Positions 55,095 through 64,000 of a stretch of 64,000 bases of DNA are shown here, one piece after another; the stretch's first letter is position 1; every line of letters starts with the position of its first letter. The notes under the pieces are model-generated. The model was given only the letters and a program-made list of their open reading frames with translations, made no database searches and was not told the origin of the DNA. The stretch is taken from assembly GCA_030789695.1 (NCBI GenBank), contig CM061139.1, positions 6,153,878 through 6,217,877 on the forward strand. The letters run 5' to 3'. Source of the stretch: Scilla litardierei. Its lineage: Eukaryota > Streptophyta > Magnoliopsida > Asparagales > Asparagaceae. Made by a program: the position numbers and the translations under genes.

Positions 55095-56049
55095 TTTACT
55101 TTCTAGTACACAACCATGTATAAAACAATTTTAAAGATAATATTAATACTCCAAGTTGTGAAATTCCTTCCTTGTTGCAATATGTATAGGGAGGGAGTAA
55201 ACTCCTTCTTTTATTTCGTTTCCTCCTAATTCTAGCAAAGTGTTACACTAAATGAGAAAGAGGAGGCGGTAGTGGTGTGCTCGGCCAAGGGGGAGGAAGA
55301 GATGGAAGAGGGTCGGCCAAGGGGGAGGAAGAGAGGGTGGAGTTTGGAGGGAGGGAGAGAGTTAGTTTTCTTTTTTTCCTTATTTTATTTCATTTTTCTT
55401 ATTTTCTTTTCTCTTTTATACTTTCTCTTAGAATGGGGATTAAGGAGAGAGTGACAAGTGGAGGGTTTGCTTGATGATTCATCCTTAAATTAGATTAGTG
55501 GATGGACATGTGTCATCCTAGGAAAATTAGGTTTATTTTAATTTTAGAAATGTATAAAAATATGTAAAAACTTTTTTATGTTTATTTAAAATGTTTAAAA
55601 ATTTAAAATGTATTATAATGGGTTTTATTTTTTAATCACAAACATCATGGAAAAATCCCAAAAATCCAGAAAAATACATGTATGCTATAGGACTCAAATA
55701 CGACCAAAAATACATAGTATAATACATCGTACATAAAAAACAGTGGGATCTCCTTGGAGCAATTTTCTTTGTGAATCAAAGAGTTGTATGGGGTTAACTC
55801 AAATAGTAATGCGTACCTGAAAATGAAAAAACTATTGGTACCCATTGTCTTTGTCGGTCCTTGGGTTACATCAATAAATTATATTAACTCTAAACTTACC
55901 AAAGACCATCAAATTATATTCAACAAGATCAACATATAATCAAACTAATCTAACGAAGACGATCAAATTAAACTTTTAACTACATTAATTCTACTAATCT
56001 ATGATATCAACAAAATATACGTGTAAGCATGGATATCATCATAACACGG
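55095..56049. other. No identifiable feature
   Basis: AT-rich sequence with a purine-rich stretch at about 55255-55365, where CGGCCAAGGGGGAGGAAGAG occurs twice 32 bp apart. Short open frames there are low-complexity. I see no transposon ends or gene. Confidence 0.4.
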
Positions 56050-57256
56050 GTTCAAACAAGATCAACCATTAGGAACCCAAATTCATTTGGATTTGCTTTC
56101 ATATGCATATAAGAATAATCACAAAATTGATGCATATCTCTCACAATATAACATATATAAACACGTCTATCTCTTTGATTTAGATCCTTTGGAGCCCAAC
56201 TCATATCATCATGCTTTCTAACATAATTTCTAGCATGGTGCACGAAATGTGGTTTCTCCATATTCTTAGGATAAGCAATGGGTCTACCATTTCGAGCATA
56301 TCTATCATAAATAAAAGCATAATTCTCATGTTTGGCATGCAAATGATCTTTAGCATGATTATTTTTAACAACATGATTAATTCTAGCAACATCTCTAGAA
56401 TCATAAGATCATGAAGGAATAGTTTTAACAATGGTACTACTCTTAATACTATCATGCTCAAGAACTAACTCTTCATGCTTTATTATACTAGAAGCAGTAT
56501 CACTAGCAAGTACATTAATTTTATATCAATATCATTGCAATAATTTAATTTATCAAGAGAAATAGCATGCTCATTTTTAAGACATTCGTGATCATGCAAT
56601 AAAATGTCATGCTTAATCTTTTACTTATCATGATCACAAAGTAAAATACTATGACTATCTTCTAGATTCTTATAATTCTTCTTCAATTTTGAAAAATCAC
56701 ATGAATTTTTTTCAAGCTTCTTATATAGCAATTTGAAAGCTTTCTCAAGTTGATTATCATCTATATCTTAATCTCAGTCAAATTCAAGGTCAAATTTTAC
56801 ATGATGACCCATGAGGCACTGGTGCATGTGTTCATCCACTTTTTCTTCATCTTCTTCATCTGAATCATCTGAGTCTGAATCACTCTCCTATTGAGCATTG
56901 TAGCATGGGTCACTGAATATTGAGTCCTCTTTAATTGACTCCTCTTTGTACTTATCCTTAAGTATTCTCCAAATTTGGTATGCGGTTGTAGCTTTTGAAA
57001 CATACTGAAAAACAATCTCATCAATATTTCATAACAAAACATTCATTACATTGGCATGTAGTATAGTCATGTCAATTTCTTAGCATGTCCATTGTGATGT
57101 GGGTGTCGTTGGTTTGAGGCAGGAAATTTCCACAAAGCTCCATGCATCATTGTTAAGATCTTCAATGTGACTCAACTTGCTTCTTTTTCAATATGAGTAG
57201 TTGGAGCCATCAAACCTTAGGAGTATGGTCATCTCAATTGTTGACACCATCTAATC
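56050..57256 (-). pseudogene. SIRE-like copia gag remnant
   Basis: Right to left on the minus strand: RFDGSNYSYW just after the primer site (about 57220), then AWSFVEISCL, YQIWRILKDKYKEESIKEDS (about 56990-56930), acidic DSDDSDEEDEEKVDEHM (about 56880-56825), LEKAFKLLYKKLEKNSCDFS (about 56745-56690), and near 56130 a decayed zinc knuckle (ICYIVRDMHQFC) in which the first Cys, the Gly and the His are lost. Many stops. No protease or pol follows; the internal region is truncated at about 56050. The order matches copia gag of the SIRE group. Confidence 0.65.
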
Positions 57257-57260
57257 AACC

Positions 57261-57273
57261 AAGCTCTGATACC
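57261..57273 (-). other. Primer-binding site of the SIRE-like remnant
   Basis: On the minus strand GGTATCAGAGCTT lies four bases after the LTR end (CAACA), matching the tRNA-Met-type primer site of copia elements. This fixes the orientation and the LTR boundary at 57277. Confidence 0.7.
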
Positions 57274-57276
57274 TCG

Positions 57277-58038
57277 TGTTGGAGATCATGTAGATGGCAA
57301 GTAAATACTAGAGTGGGTTTAATAGTGTTTATAAAAAATAATCATAATTAAAACTTTAAATCCCTCTAATTCTACCTAAGTATCCAATAAGAGTTACCTC
57401 ACTTGAGATTTAATCAACAAATCTCTAAACTGCAAGATAAAGATAATCACAGTCGGATTAAACCTACAAAGCAAGTAAGAGAGATAGAGTGCAAGAGACA
57501 ATAAGCAATCGAAAACAATAAGATATACGCTAGTTCACCCTCCCTTGGGATACGTTCAGCTTCCACTAATCTCACTTTTTAAAAAGTAGATTACAATTGC
57601 CTCACAAATTGAGGCCTTTCCAAATGCCTCTCTCAACTAGAGGACTTCCCTAGCCTCAACACTCTAAGGGTTTATACAACACCTACCTCACCAAGTAAGG
57701 ATTTCCAACTACCCAACCTCTCCAACAAGAGGATCTTAAACAAGTGAGGCTTGTCACATATTACAACCAATATAAATAACTTACCACCACACCCTTGTGT
57801 GGATTTTCACTTACACTTTTGTAGAGAAGAATTACAGTGCACCTATAGCCACCAAATTAAAGCGTGTAGAGAGAGAGTGAGAGTGACTGAGTGAGTGTGT
57901 GTGTGTGTGTCTAAGAAAAATTCAAATTACGACCTATAAATCAAGATGAATCTTGAGGTGATCACAATTAGTAAGGTAAAGAAAAAAATGATGCTTAAAA
58001 GCTTTTGTAAGAGTTTAAAACTATGGCCTTAAGAAAAC
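57277..58038 (-). repeat. SIRE-like 5' LTR, 3' part, truncated
   Basis: The plus strand starts TGTTGGAGATCATG and has TACTAGAGTGGGTTTAATAG, parallel to the solo LTR at 53237. It includes a short GT microsatellite (about 57893-57911). The chromovirus-type LTR at 58039 interrupts it. Confidence 0.6.
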
Positions 58039-60159
58039 TGTAACGACCCACTCTCGGGGGGCGTTACTTATTTGATTTATTTGCATGTCTGTAGTTAACC
58101 CGTGAGAACAAAATAGCCACGATGCAGAGATGTACAAAAATACCCAAACAGTGTCCATTTATTACAATTCATATAGTACAAATTAATACAACAAGATTAA
58201 AAGAAATGTAAGAAGTACAACTGAAAATATGCCACTAAAAGAACTCTACTGTTGTAGCCTCAGGGACGAACTCTAGCTCTCAGGAGCCTCTGTGTCAAGC
58301 TGTGCATCGTCTGCGGTACCACGAAAAATGGAACCGTAGTTAAGTCACATAATTCTACCAATAGACATAAAGTAGTGCAAAAGTACGGAGCAGTCTATAA
58401 TAAGCATTTTAAAGACTATCATGCTAGTGCAATAAGTGAAATAAGAGCAGATATGCAGGCAAAGGTATAAAGTAAAGTAGGGACATGCAAGCATGCAAGT
58501 TCGACAAGTAAAGTACATCTAGTCAAGCATGGGTGACAAGTAAAGTAAAGGTGACCGAGCAAGTACAACTAGTAACGTACAAGAATAACCATGACGATAG
58601 CAATAAAAATAGCAATAATGAGAGTAATTGTGATAGCCTAGTTAGTGACTTATAAAGGGAAGTACAGTGAGCAACCAAGAGTCCCCCTCTTGCCACGGGT
58701 GCTACCCGGGCGAACTATAATATGAATACTATGCAATAATATGTGATCTGTGATGGTTATCACCGACTACTTGTGGGTTGCTAGAACCCGCACGGTGACA
58801 ACAAGGCCTGGACTAGTCGCTCCCGCACTTCCGCTATTATAAGTTACCCGAAAACCCCAAGTGTCTGTGATGTCTATCAAGTACATGTTCATTACTAGAT
58901 GTTCCACAATGTTATTCCACAAGATGTACCACAAAATGTACCACAAGATGTTCCACACAAGATATTCCATTCGACAATTCATGAGTCATATACGTACATG
59001 TCATGCAGCAATTGATATGACTATTTAAACGTGAGCAATCAAGCAATAAGTGTAACCAAAGTCCATGCATGATGTTTAAGTGGCAAGCATCATGACGTTT
59101 CATATTTACTATGATAGTTAAAGCAGGACCACTGATTGACTTTCTTATTGATAAATAAGAAAGATAATGATAAAGACAAGTCCAACAAAGATGTTGATTC
59201 CAAGCTTCGAGCACGTGGTTTTCAATTAGTACACAGTTTACCCAAGTAGATGGTCATGTACTACAAACATCTAAGTTGAAAATTAGCGATGTCGTACGTT
59301 CAAGTTAAAGTCGCTCTGCAATTGATTCGTTTCCTATTTAGCAAGATCTTTAGCCATCTTTTTAGGTCAATAACTATTCTGAGACTAGATGTCATGTCCT
59401 ATGTTCATACGAGTACACTATCTGAATTTTTAAAGTTAGAATTAAAGTGACTTACATTATTGAGATCGTCGTAGCAAGAGGAGGTTGAGGGTAGGGCTTT
59501 CATGGGAGTTGGTGCACGAGTATCGGTACCTACAAACACAAGAAACAATCGGTTAACGAACACACTACTTTCTATCTATTTAACTAGATCATCTTGATTT
59601 TATAAATGATTGGAACGTTGTCGAAAATCGTTCTAAATTTTTATATAGGCTAAATATGAGGAAAATTATTTTACTGAAGGAGAAAAAATTTCGGAAGCTT
59701 TTGGTAATTTTTATAATTTTTAAAATCTCAAAATGTGTTTAAATGCTAATTTTAATTAATCATCATATTTATTCAATAATTTCTTCTGGGTGAAATACTT
59801 ATCAAAAAGATTCAAGTGAGCTGTCAAAACGACCGTCTCGAAGAGTACTACAACATATATTTTTTTCACATATCAGTTTACGTAAAAATATCAGGTTATG
59901 AATTTTTAAATGAAAATAACATATTTAAGATTTAGGCTTAAAAATTTATTGAGGAAAAACTAAGCATCTAATTGAGATAAAACTAGCGTCATTGGGTCCA
60001 GAATGGCATTTCTGATTTCCTAGGGCTAGCCTTGTAATTTTCTGACCGTATATTATTAGTTATCAATTATTTACTAAATAACCCATATTATAATATTAAG
60101 TAAATATGTTAATACGAGTATTTAACGAAATACGTATTAAATCACGTATTAAAATATAT

Positions 60160-60816
60160 TTACAGTAATCTTACCCTTCGTTTCGTTCTTTTGCATGCAT
60201 CGGGTGGGGGGTCGTTGCTCTCGACGTCGGACGTCGGAGGTGCGGCGAGGTGGCGGGGGACGGCGGCGCAGGCAGTTCTTCGTCGTAGGGGAGGTGGTTC
60301 GATGTCAGAGGAAGGCGCGGGCAGCGGAGTTGATCGAAGGATCGGGGTCTGCGGGGTCGCCGTGGAAGGAGGAGGCGGCTCGGGGAATGTCGGAGGCGCT
60401 CGGAGTGATGGTGGAAGCGGCGAGTGGCGGCGTAGCTTCGAGGAAGGTGGCATCTGCATGGAGTATGTGCACGTGGTGGCGGGCTCTATCGAAGATGACG
60501 CGGCGAGGGCGTGCGGGCGGTGTCGGAGAGGGGGGTTTCGCTGGAGCTGTGGGGTGTCGCTCAGGGCTGTCGTGGTTCTTAGATGTCGAGGGCGATCTCC
60601 TTCGTCGTCGAGGAATGCCGGAGGAAGGCGGTGGCGACCATCGGAGCAGCAGGGGCTACGTCGCCTTGTTGGGGAGTTCGGAGAGGGGTGTGGATGCATT
60701 CGACGTAAGGGGCCTCGCCTTGAGCGTGGGTAAGGGGAGAGGGAAAGCGGCGTGCTTGTAGCAGCGACGGACGTTGCGTCGTCGGAGGGAGCTTGCTGAC
60801 AATGGGTAGTCGGCAA
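60160..60816 (-). other. Pro/Arg/Ser-rich open frame in an LTR leader
   Basis: 218 codons, starting MPTTHCQQAPSDDA and ending CKRTKRRVRLL, in a GC-rich block unlike its AT-rich surroundings. The last codons overlap a splice-donor-like GGGTAAGA. Plus-strand frames are also long here, so openness is partly a base-composition effect. No homology is recognised. It may be untranslated leader. Confidence 0.25.
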
Positions 60817-60839
60817 ACGAAGCCGTCGGTGAGGGAGGG

Positions 60840-63800
60840 TGTAATGGCCAAGAGTGCCATATACGTTAGGGCCTACCTTTTGTGTGAAACATAGTGTATG
60901 TGTGTTTGAATACGTGTGTAGTGTGTATAATAGTGGAGTGCAGTGTGTGTTAATGTGTAGCGATAGGTTGGTATATTTTATTAGTGGATTATTAATTATT
61001 GTTGGATTAATAATATTAGTGTGCTAGGCTTTGTATTGATAAAGATGTTTATCTAGTGATGCGTAGAGTGTAGGATTCATTGTGTAATATTATTATTAGT
61101 ACTATTATTATTAGGATTCTTTGTGTGTTAATATGGAAGTGTATCGAGCAATGTATTGAGTAATGTATTCTTATGCATCATTATTATTTATAGTATTCTA
61201 ATTATTGTTGTTATTAGTATTGTTGTTAGTCTTAGTAGCATTATTATATGTGTATGGCATTCATGTGTTTTGTGTGTGCATGGAGTAGGGGGACAAGTGT
61301 GAAAGGGGTTGAGGGTAGTGGCAACCCTTGTAATTAAGACACAAAGTTAGAGGGTCTTTATTTAGAAGCATGCAATGGCATCATTGTAATTACAACACTA
61401 GGTTGGAGGGCCAAGTTGTAAGGGTAAGTGTGTGTGCATAGGGATGGGTCACTTGTACTTAATTGTAGGTGTGTGTAAGGTAAGAGAGTATGTGTAGGGG
61501 AGTTGCAAACTTGTAAATAAAACCCAAATTGAAGGGCATTTATTTAGGAGTGTTAGGAAATGGCATGGGATGTAATTACTATCCAAAGTTAGAGTGCATA
61601 TAATTAAAATCTTTATGCAATGTCAAACTTGTAAATAAAAGGAACCTTTGAAGAGATATTTTCATCTTAATTGTTTCTTCAAACTTCTTCTTTCTTCATT
61701 TCTCTTTTTCTTTTCATTTATTTCCTCCCTTATCCCACCTTGGCCAAAATTTTTGCCTAGCAAAAAAAGGAAAGAAAGGAGAAGAGGAAAAGGAAAGAAA
61801 AAAAGAAAGGGAAAGAAATCAAAGAGAGTAAAGAAAGCAGAAGAAGATGGAGCATTTCTTATTAAGGTAGGATTCTTCACTTGTTGTAGAAATTGCTAAT
61901 TTAGGCTTGTTGTAGCCTTGCTAGCATCAATTAGGGCTAAAGTTAGTAAGTTTCTGAAGCATAAATGGTTATAGTATCCATTAACTCTAAAGCTAGTATC
62001 TTTTTAACAACATGCTATATAAAAGCCAAATGTGGACTTTTTCATGAGATTTCTCCCTAATCATGCCAAAAGAAGAATTTTTTAAAAAAAGAACATGCTA
62101 TATGCATGCCAAACTAGCATTTTTACTTGAAGACTATGTCTCATTTAAAGGTCTTTTGCAATGGCAATGAGTTTTATCATTAATTAGTATGTTGAATGGT
62201 TTTATTTAAAGGTCTTTTGTAATGGTCTTATCACTAATTGGTTGTATGGTATATGTTGAATGGTTCATGTTGCAATGTTTAGTGTAAGGTTTATGTTGAA
62301 ATGTTACCATTAAATTCACCATTAGTAGTATGGTTTATGTTAAAGGGAAAACCAAAGAGATGGTTTTAAATACAACGTTTCATTGGCATGGCAATGGAGA
62401 ATGGTATATGCTAAGAGAGAGTGGTGTTGTGGCAAGTGGCAAGTGGCAAGTGGCAAGTGGCAAGGGAACTCTAATGAAGTATGGTGTTGTATGGTTTTTA
62501 TTGAGAAGTTCATGTGGCATGGAGGGTGGTTCATGTTACATGCTACTGTTATAGCCCACAATAATGTAGTAAGGAGCATGGAAAATGATTCATGTTGCAT
62601 GCCAATATTTAATTCCCTAGTCTTTTCATTTAAAGGCATGCTAATGTTTACTAGTATTTTAATTCCATAATGATTCTTGTAGGCTAGTCTTTTCATTTAA
62701 TTGCATGCTAGCCTCTTAATGTTTATATTGCATGGAGAATGGTCTATATTGCATTGAAAATGGTTTATGTTCCACCTGGATGTTTTATGAAAAACGGTTC
62801 ACTTTGCATGCTAATCTCTTAAATTAAATGCATGCTAGCTTATTGTCTCCCTTGTGTCACTTTTATGACATCCTAATGTTGTAAAAATGTAATCTTAAAT
62901 GTTGTATGCTAGCTCACTTGAATTAAATGCTAATAAATGATTGGGATGTCTCGGTCTGCCACATGGCGGGTGAGCACCCTAAAAAGGGGTTGGAGAAAAC
63001 CTGGGTACTAGTAGGGTATGAGGTCTGGACTATGTTGTGATGTTGTGATGTATATTGTACAGTTTGTGGTGTTTGCCGTACCTTGCTCAGCTTCGGGTAC
63101 GATGAGTTGTGGAGTTGTGGAGTTTTTCTCACTTGCACCCCGGTGTGGGGGAGTGGGTGGAGTGAGAGGCCCCGTTAAGGAAACAGTGTTCGTGTACTAC
63201 TGGCGGGTTCTCCTTACCGCCCCACCTTGGTGTGGAGTCCAGTTCCTCATATTCAACGACATACTCAGGTTTCCAATCAAATTTTAATTAAATGCTTAAA
63301 TGCTTTAAATTTGCAATATGTGATTCGTACTTCCCTTGCCTGCTGTAGTTGTGGTTTCTTCCATGCATTGTACTATATTAGGTTTAAAAAACAACAACAT
63401 TCTCTAAATTAGTATTTGTCTGCACTAGTTGGGTTTCCTACTGGGACACGCGTTGACGTGCCCCACCAGTTGTTTTCAGGTGTTGGTGTTTAGAGGTGAC
63501 AGATGGAGCTAGAGGTTAAGTTTGGAATTCTGGTGCCTGTGAGTTGGAGTTTAGGTTGGGTGATGAGGGGAGAGGACGAGAGACTTGTACTTTTGGGGTT
63601 TTGCTTTGGGTAGAGGGATGTATTGCCTATAATAGATGTATAATGGATATTGGTGATGTATAAAGATTATAGTTTCTCTTTGGTTTAGTTGTTGTCTCTG
63701 AGTTGTTGGATAGTTTCTATGGTTCTCTCTGTGGTTTCTGTGATGTGTTATTGGTTTGTTTTTGGAACATTACAGGTACTATCCCAGCAGTGCGCAGTGG

Positions 63801-63914
63801 ACCTGCTTGAGTTTTTCGTTTGTTTTTTGTATTTTCCTTCGTAACACCCGCCTCTCTGGAAACAACTGGGACGGATTCGTACTTTCTGGGTATCCTGGAG
63901 AGCGGAGCGTTACA
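60840..63914 (+). mobile_element. Fourth chromovirus-type solo LTR, plus strand
   Basis: It begins TGTAATGGCCAAG and ends GAGCGGAGCGTTACA, 3075 bp. The flanks are GAGGG (60835-60839) and GGGGG (63915-63919), a 5-bp duplication with one mismatch. A TATA-like AAATAAAAGG is at about 61633, then a TTCTTC-rich leader and a donor-like AAGGTAGG near 61867. At 62160-62830 degenerate repeats of ATGGTTCATGTTGCATGC and a 7-bp tandem (GTGGCAA five times, about 62430-62463) occur. The U5 part has CACGCGTTGACGTGCCCCA and TTTTCAGG, as in the LTR ending at 53224. Confidence 0.75.
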
Positions 63915-64000
63915 GGGGGTTGGGTTCAGGGGGGAAGGGAGATCGAAAGAGAGAGTCGAGCGAGAGAGTTTGAGAGGGGGAGGGGGTGTTTTCGAACGAG

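Larger units (their letters stand above)
58039..64000 (-). mobile_element. Third chromovirus-type LTR, minus strand, split and running off the window
   Basis: On the minus strand it ends GAGAGTGGGTCGTTACA at 58039, like the other long LTRs. It has an acidic short frame after AG (58308-58273) and a splice-donor-like GGGTAAGA at about 60178. The C-rich leader lies at 60180-60839 and continues at 63915-64000, past a nested solo LTR. The 5' end lies beyond 64000, so length and duplication are unknown. Region 58100-60100 holds no gene. Confidence 0.65.

Noticed and set aside
55272..55474. Short plus-strand frames with a hydrophobic tail
   Set aside because: They derive from a purine-rich to T-rich low-complexity stretch. 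Two overlapping frames are equally open.

Overview
This window looks like plant nuclear DNA that is entirely a nest of LTR retrotransposons. I found no host gene, tRNA, rRNA or organellar insert. The evidence for a plant is the lineages present: Athila, Tat with its second RNase H, a chromodomain-bearing Ty3/gypsy element, and Ty1/copia elements including a SIRE-like one, all with tRNA-type primer sites and long LTRs. The depth of nesting suggests a large, repeat-rich angiosperm genome. The species cannot be read from the sequence.

Layout, left to right. An LTR fragment (1-1071) and an old copia remnant (RT/RNase H end, 1074 onward) are followed by a complete but decayed Athila element at 1788-25007 (1.6-kb LTRs, perfect 5-bp target duplication CTCAT). 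A chromovirus of Tekay/Del type, 4835-14904 (2620-bp LTRs, duplication CCAAG), is inserted into the Athila reverse transcriptase. Only 87 bp further on lies an inverted solo LTR of the same chromovirus family (14992-16971). After the Athila integrase comes an unusual island that repeats the LTR's palindromic motif and ends in a TATA box, ahead of a broken ORF in the env position. The Athila 3' region also carries a likely Helitron end.

From 25008 to 28596 lie the rest of the copia remnants and an Athila/Tat-type solo LTR (26113-27945, duplication TTGCC). From 28597 to 53224 lies a second chromovirus family as a solo LTR (duplication CAACA). It is split by a 21.9-kb Tat element (30365-52302, duplication GTAAT). 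The Tat element carries about 28 copies of an 80-bp tandem repeat, and a minus-strand copia element (39535-47390, duplication AACCC) sits inside that array. A SIRE-like solo LTR on the minus strand (53237-55029, duplication GTGAT), SIRE-like gag and LTR remains (56050-58038) and two further chromovirus-type LTRs in opposite orientations (58039-64000) complete the window.

Insertion order follows from the interruptions: copia remnants first; then Athila, the 26113 solo LTR, the second chromovirus and SIRE; then the Tekay-type element, Tat and the inverted solo LTR; and finally the copia in the Tat array, whose two LTRs differ at only 6 of 607 positions. Every coding region has stops, frameshifts or deletions, so nothing here is autonomous now.

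The most interesting theme is structural. Several unrelated LTRs each carry a private array of a short self-complementary GC-rich motif, usually just upstream of the TATA box. The Athila element repeats its version internally before a second ORF. A copia leader contains a duplicated hairpin with paired compensatory changes, and the Tekay-type pol is interrupted by two segments that behave as small GT-AG introns.
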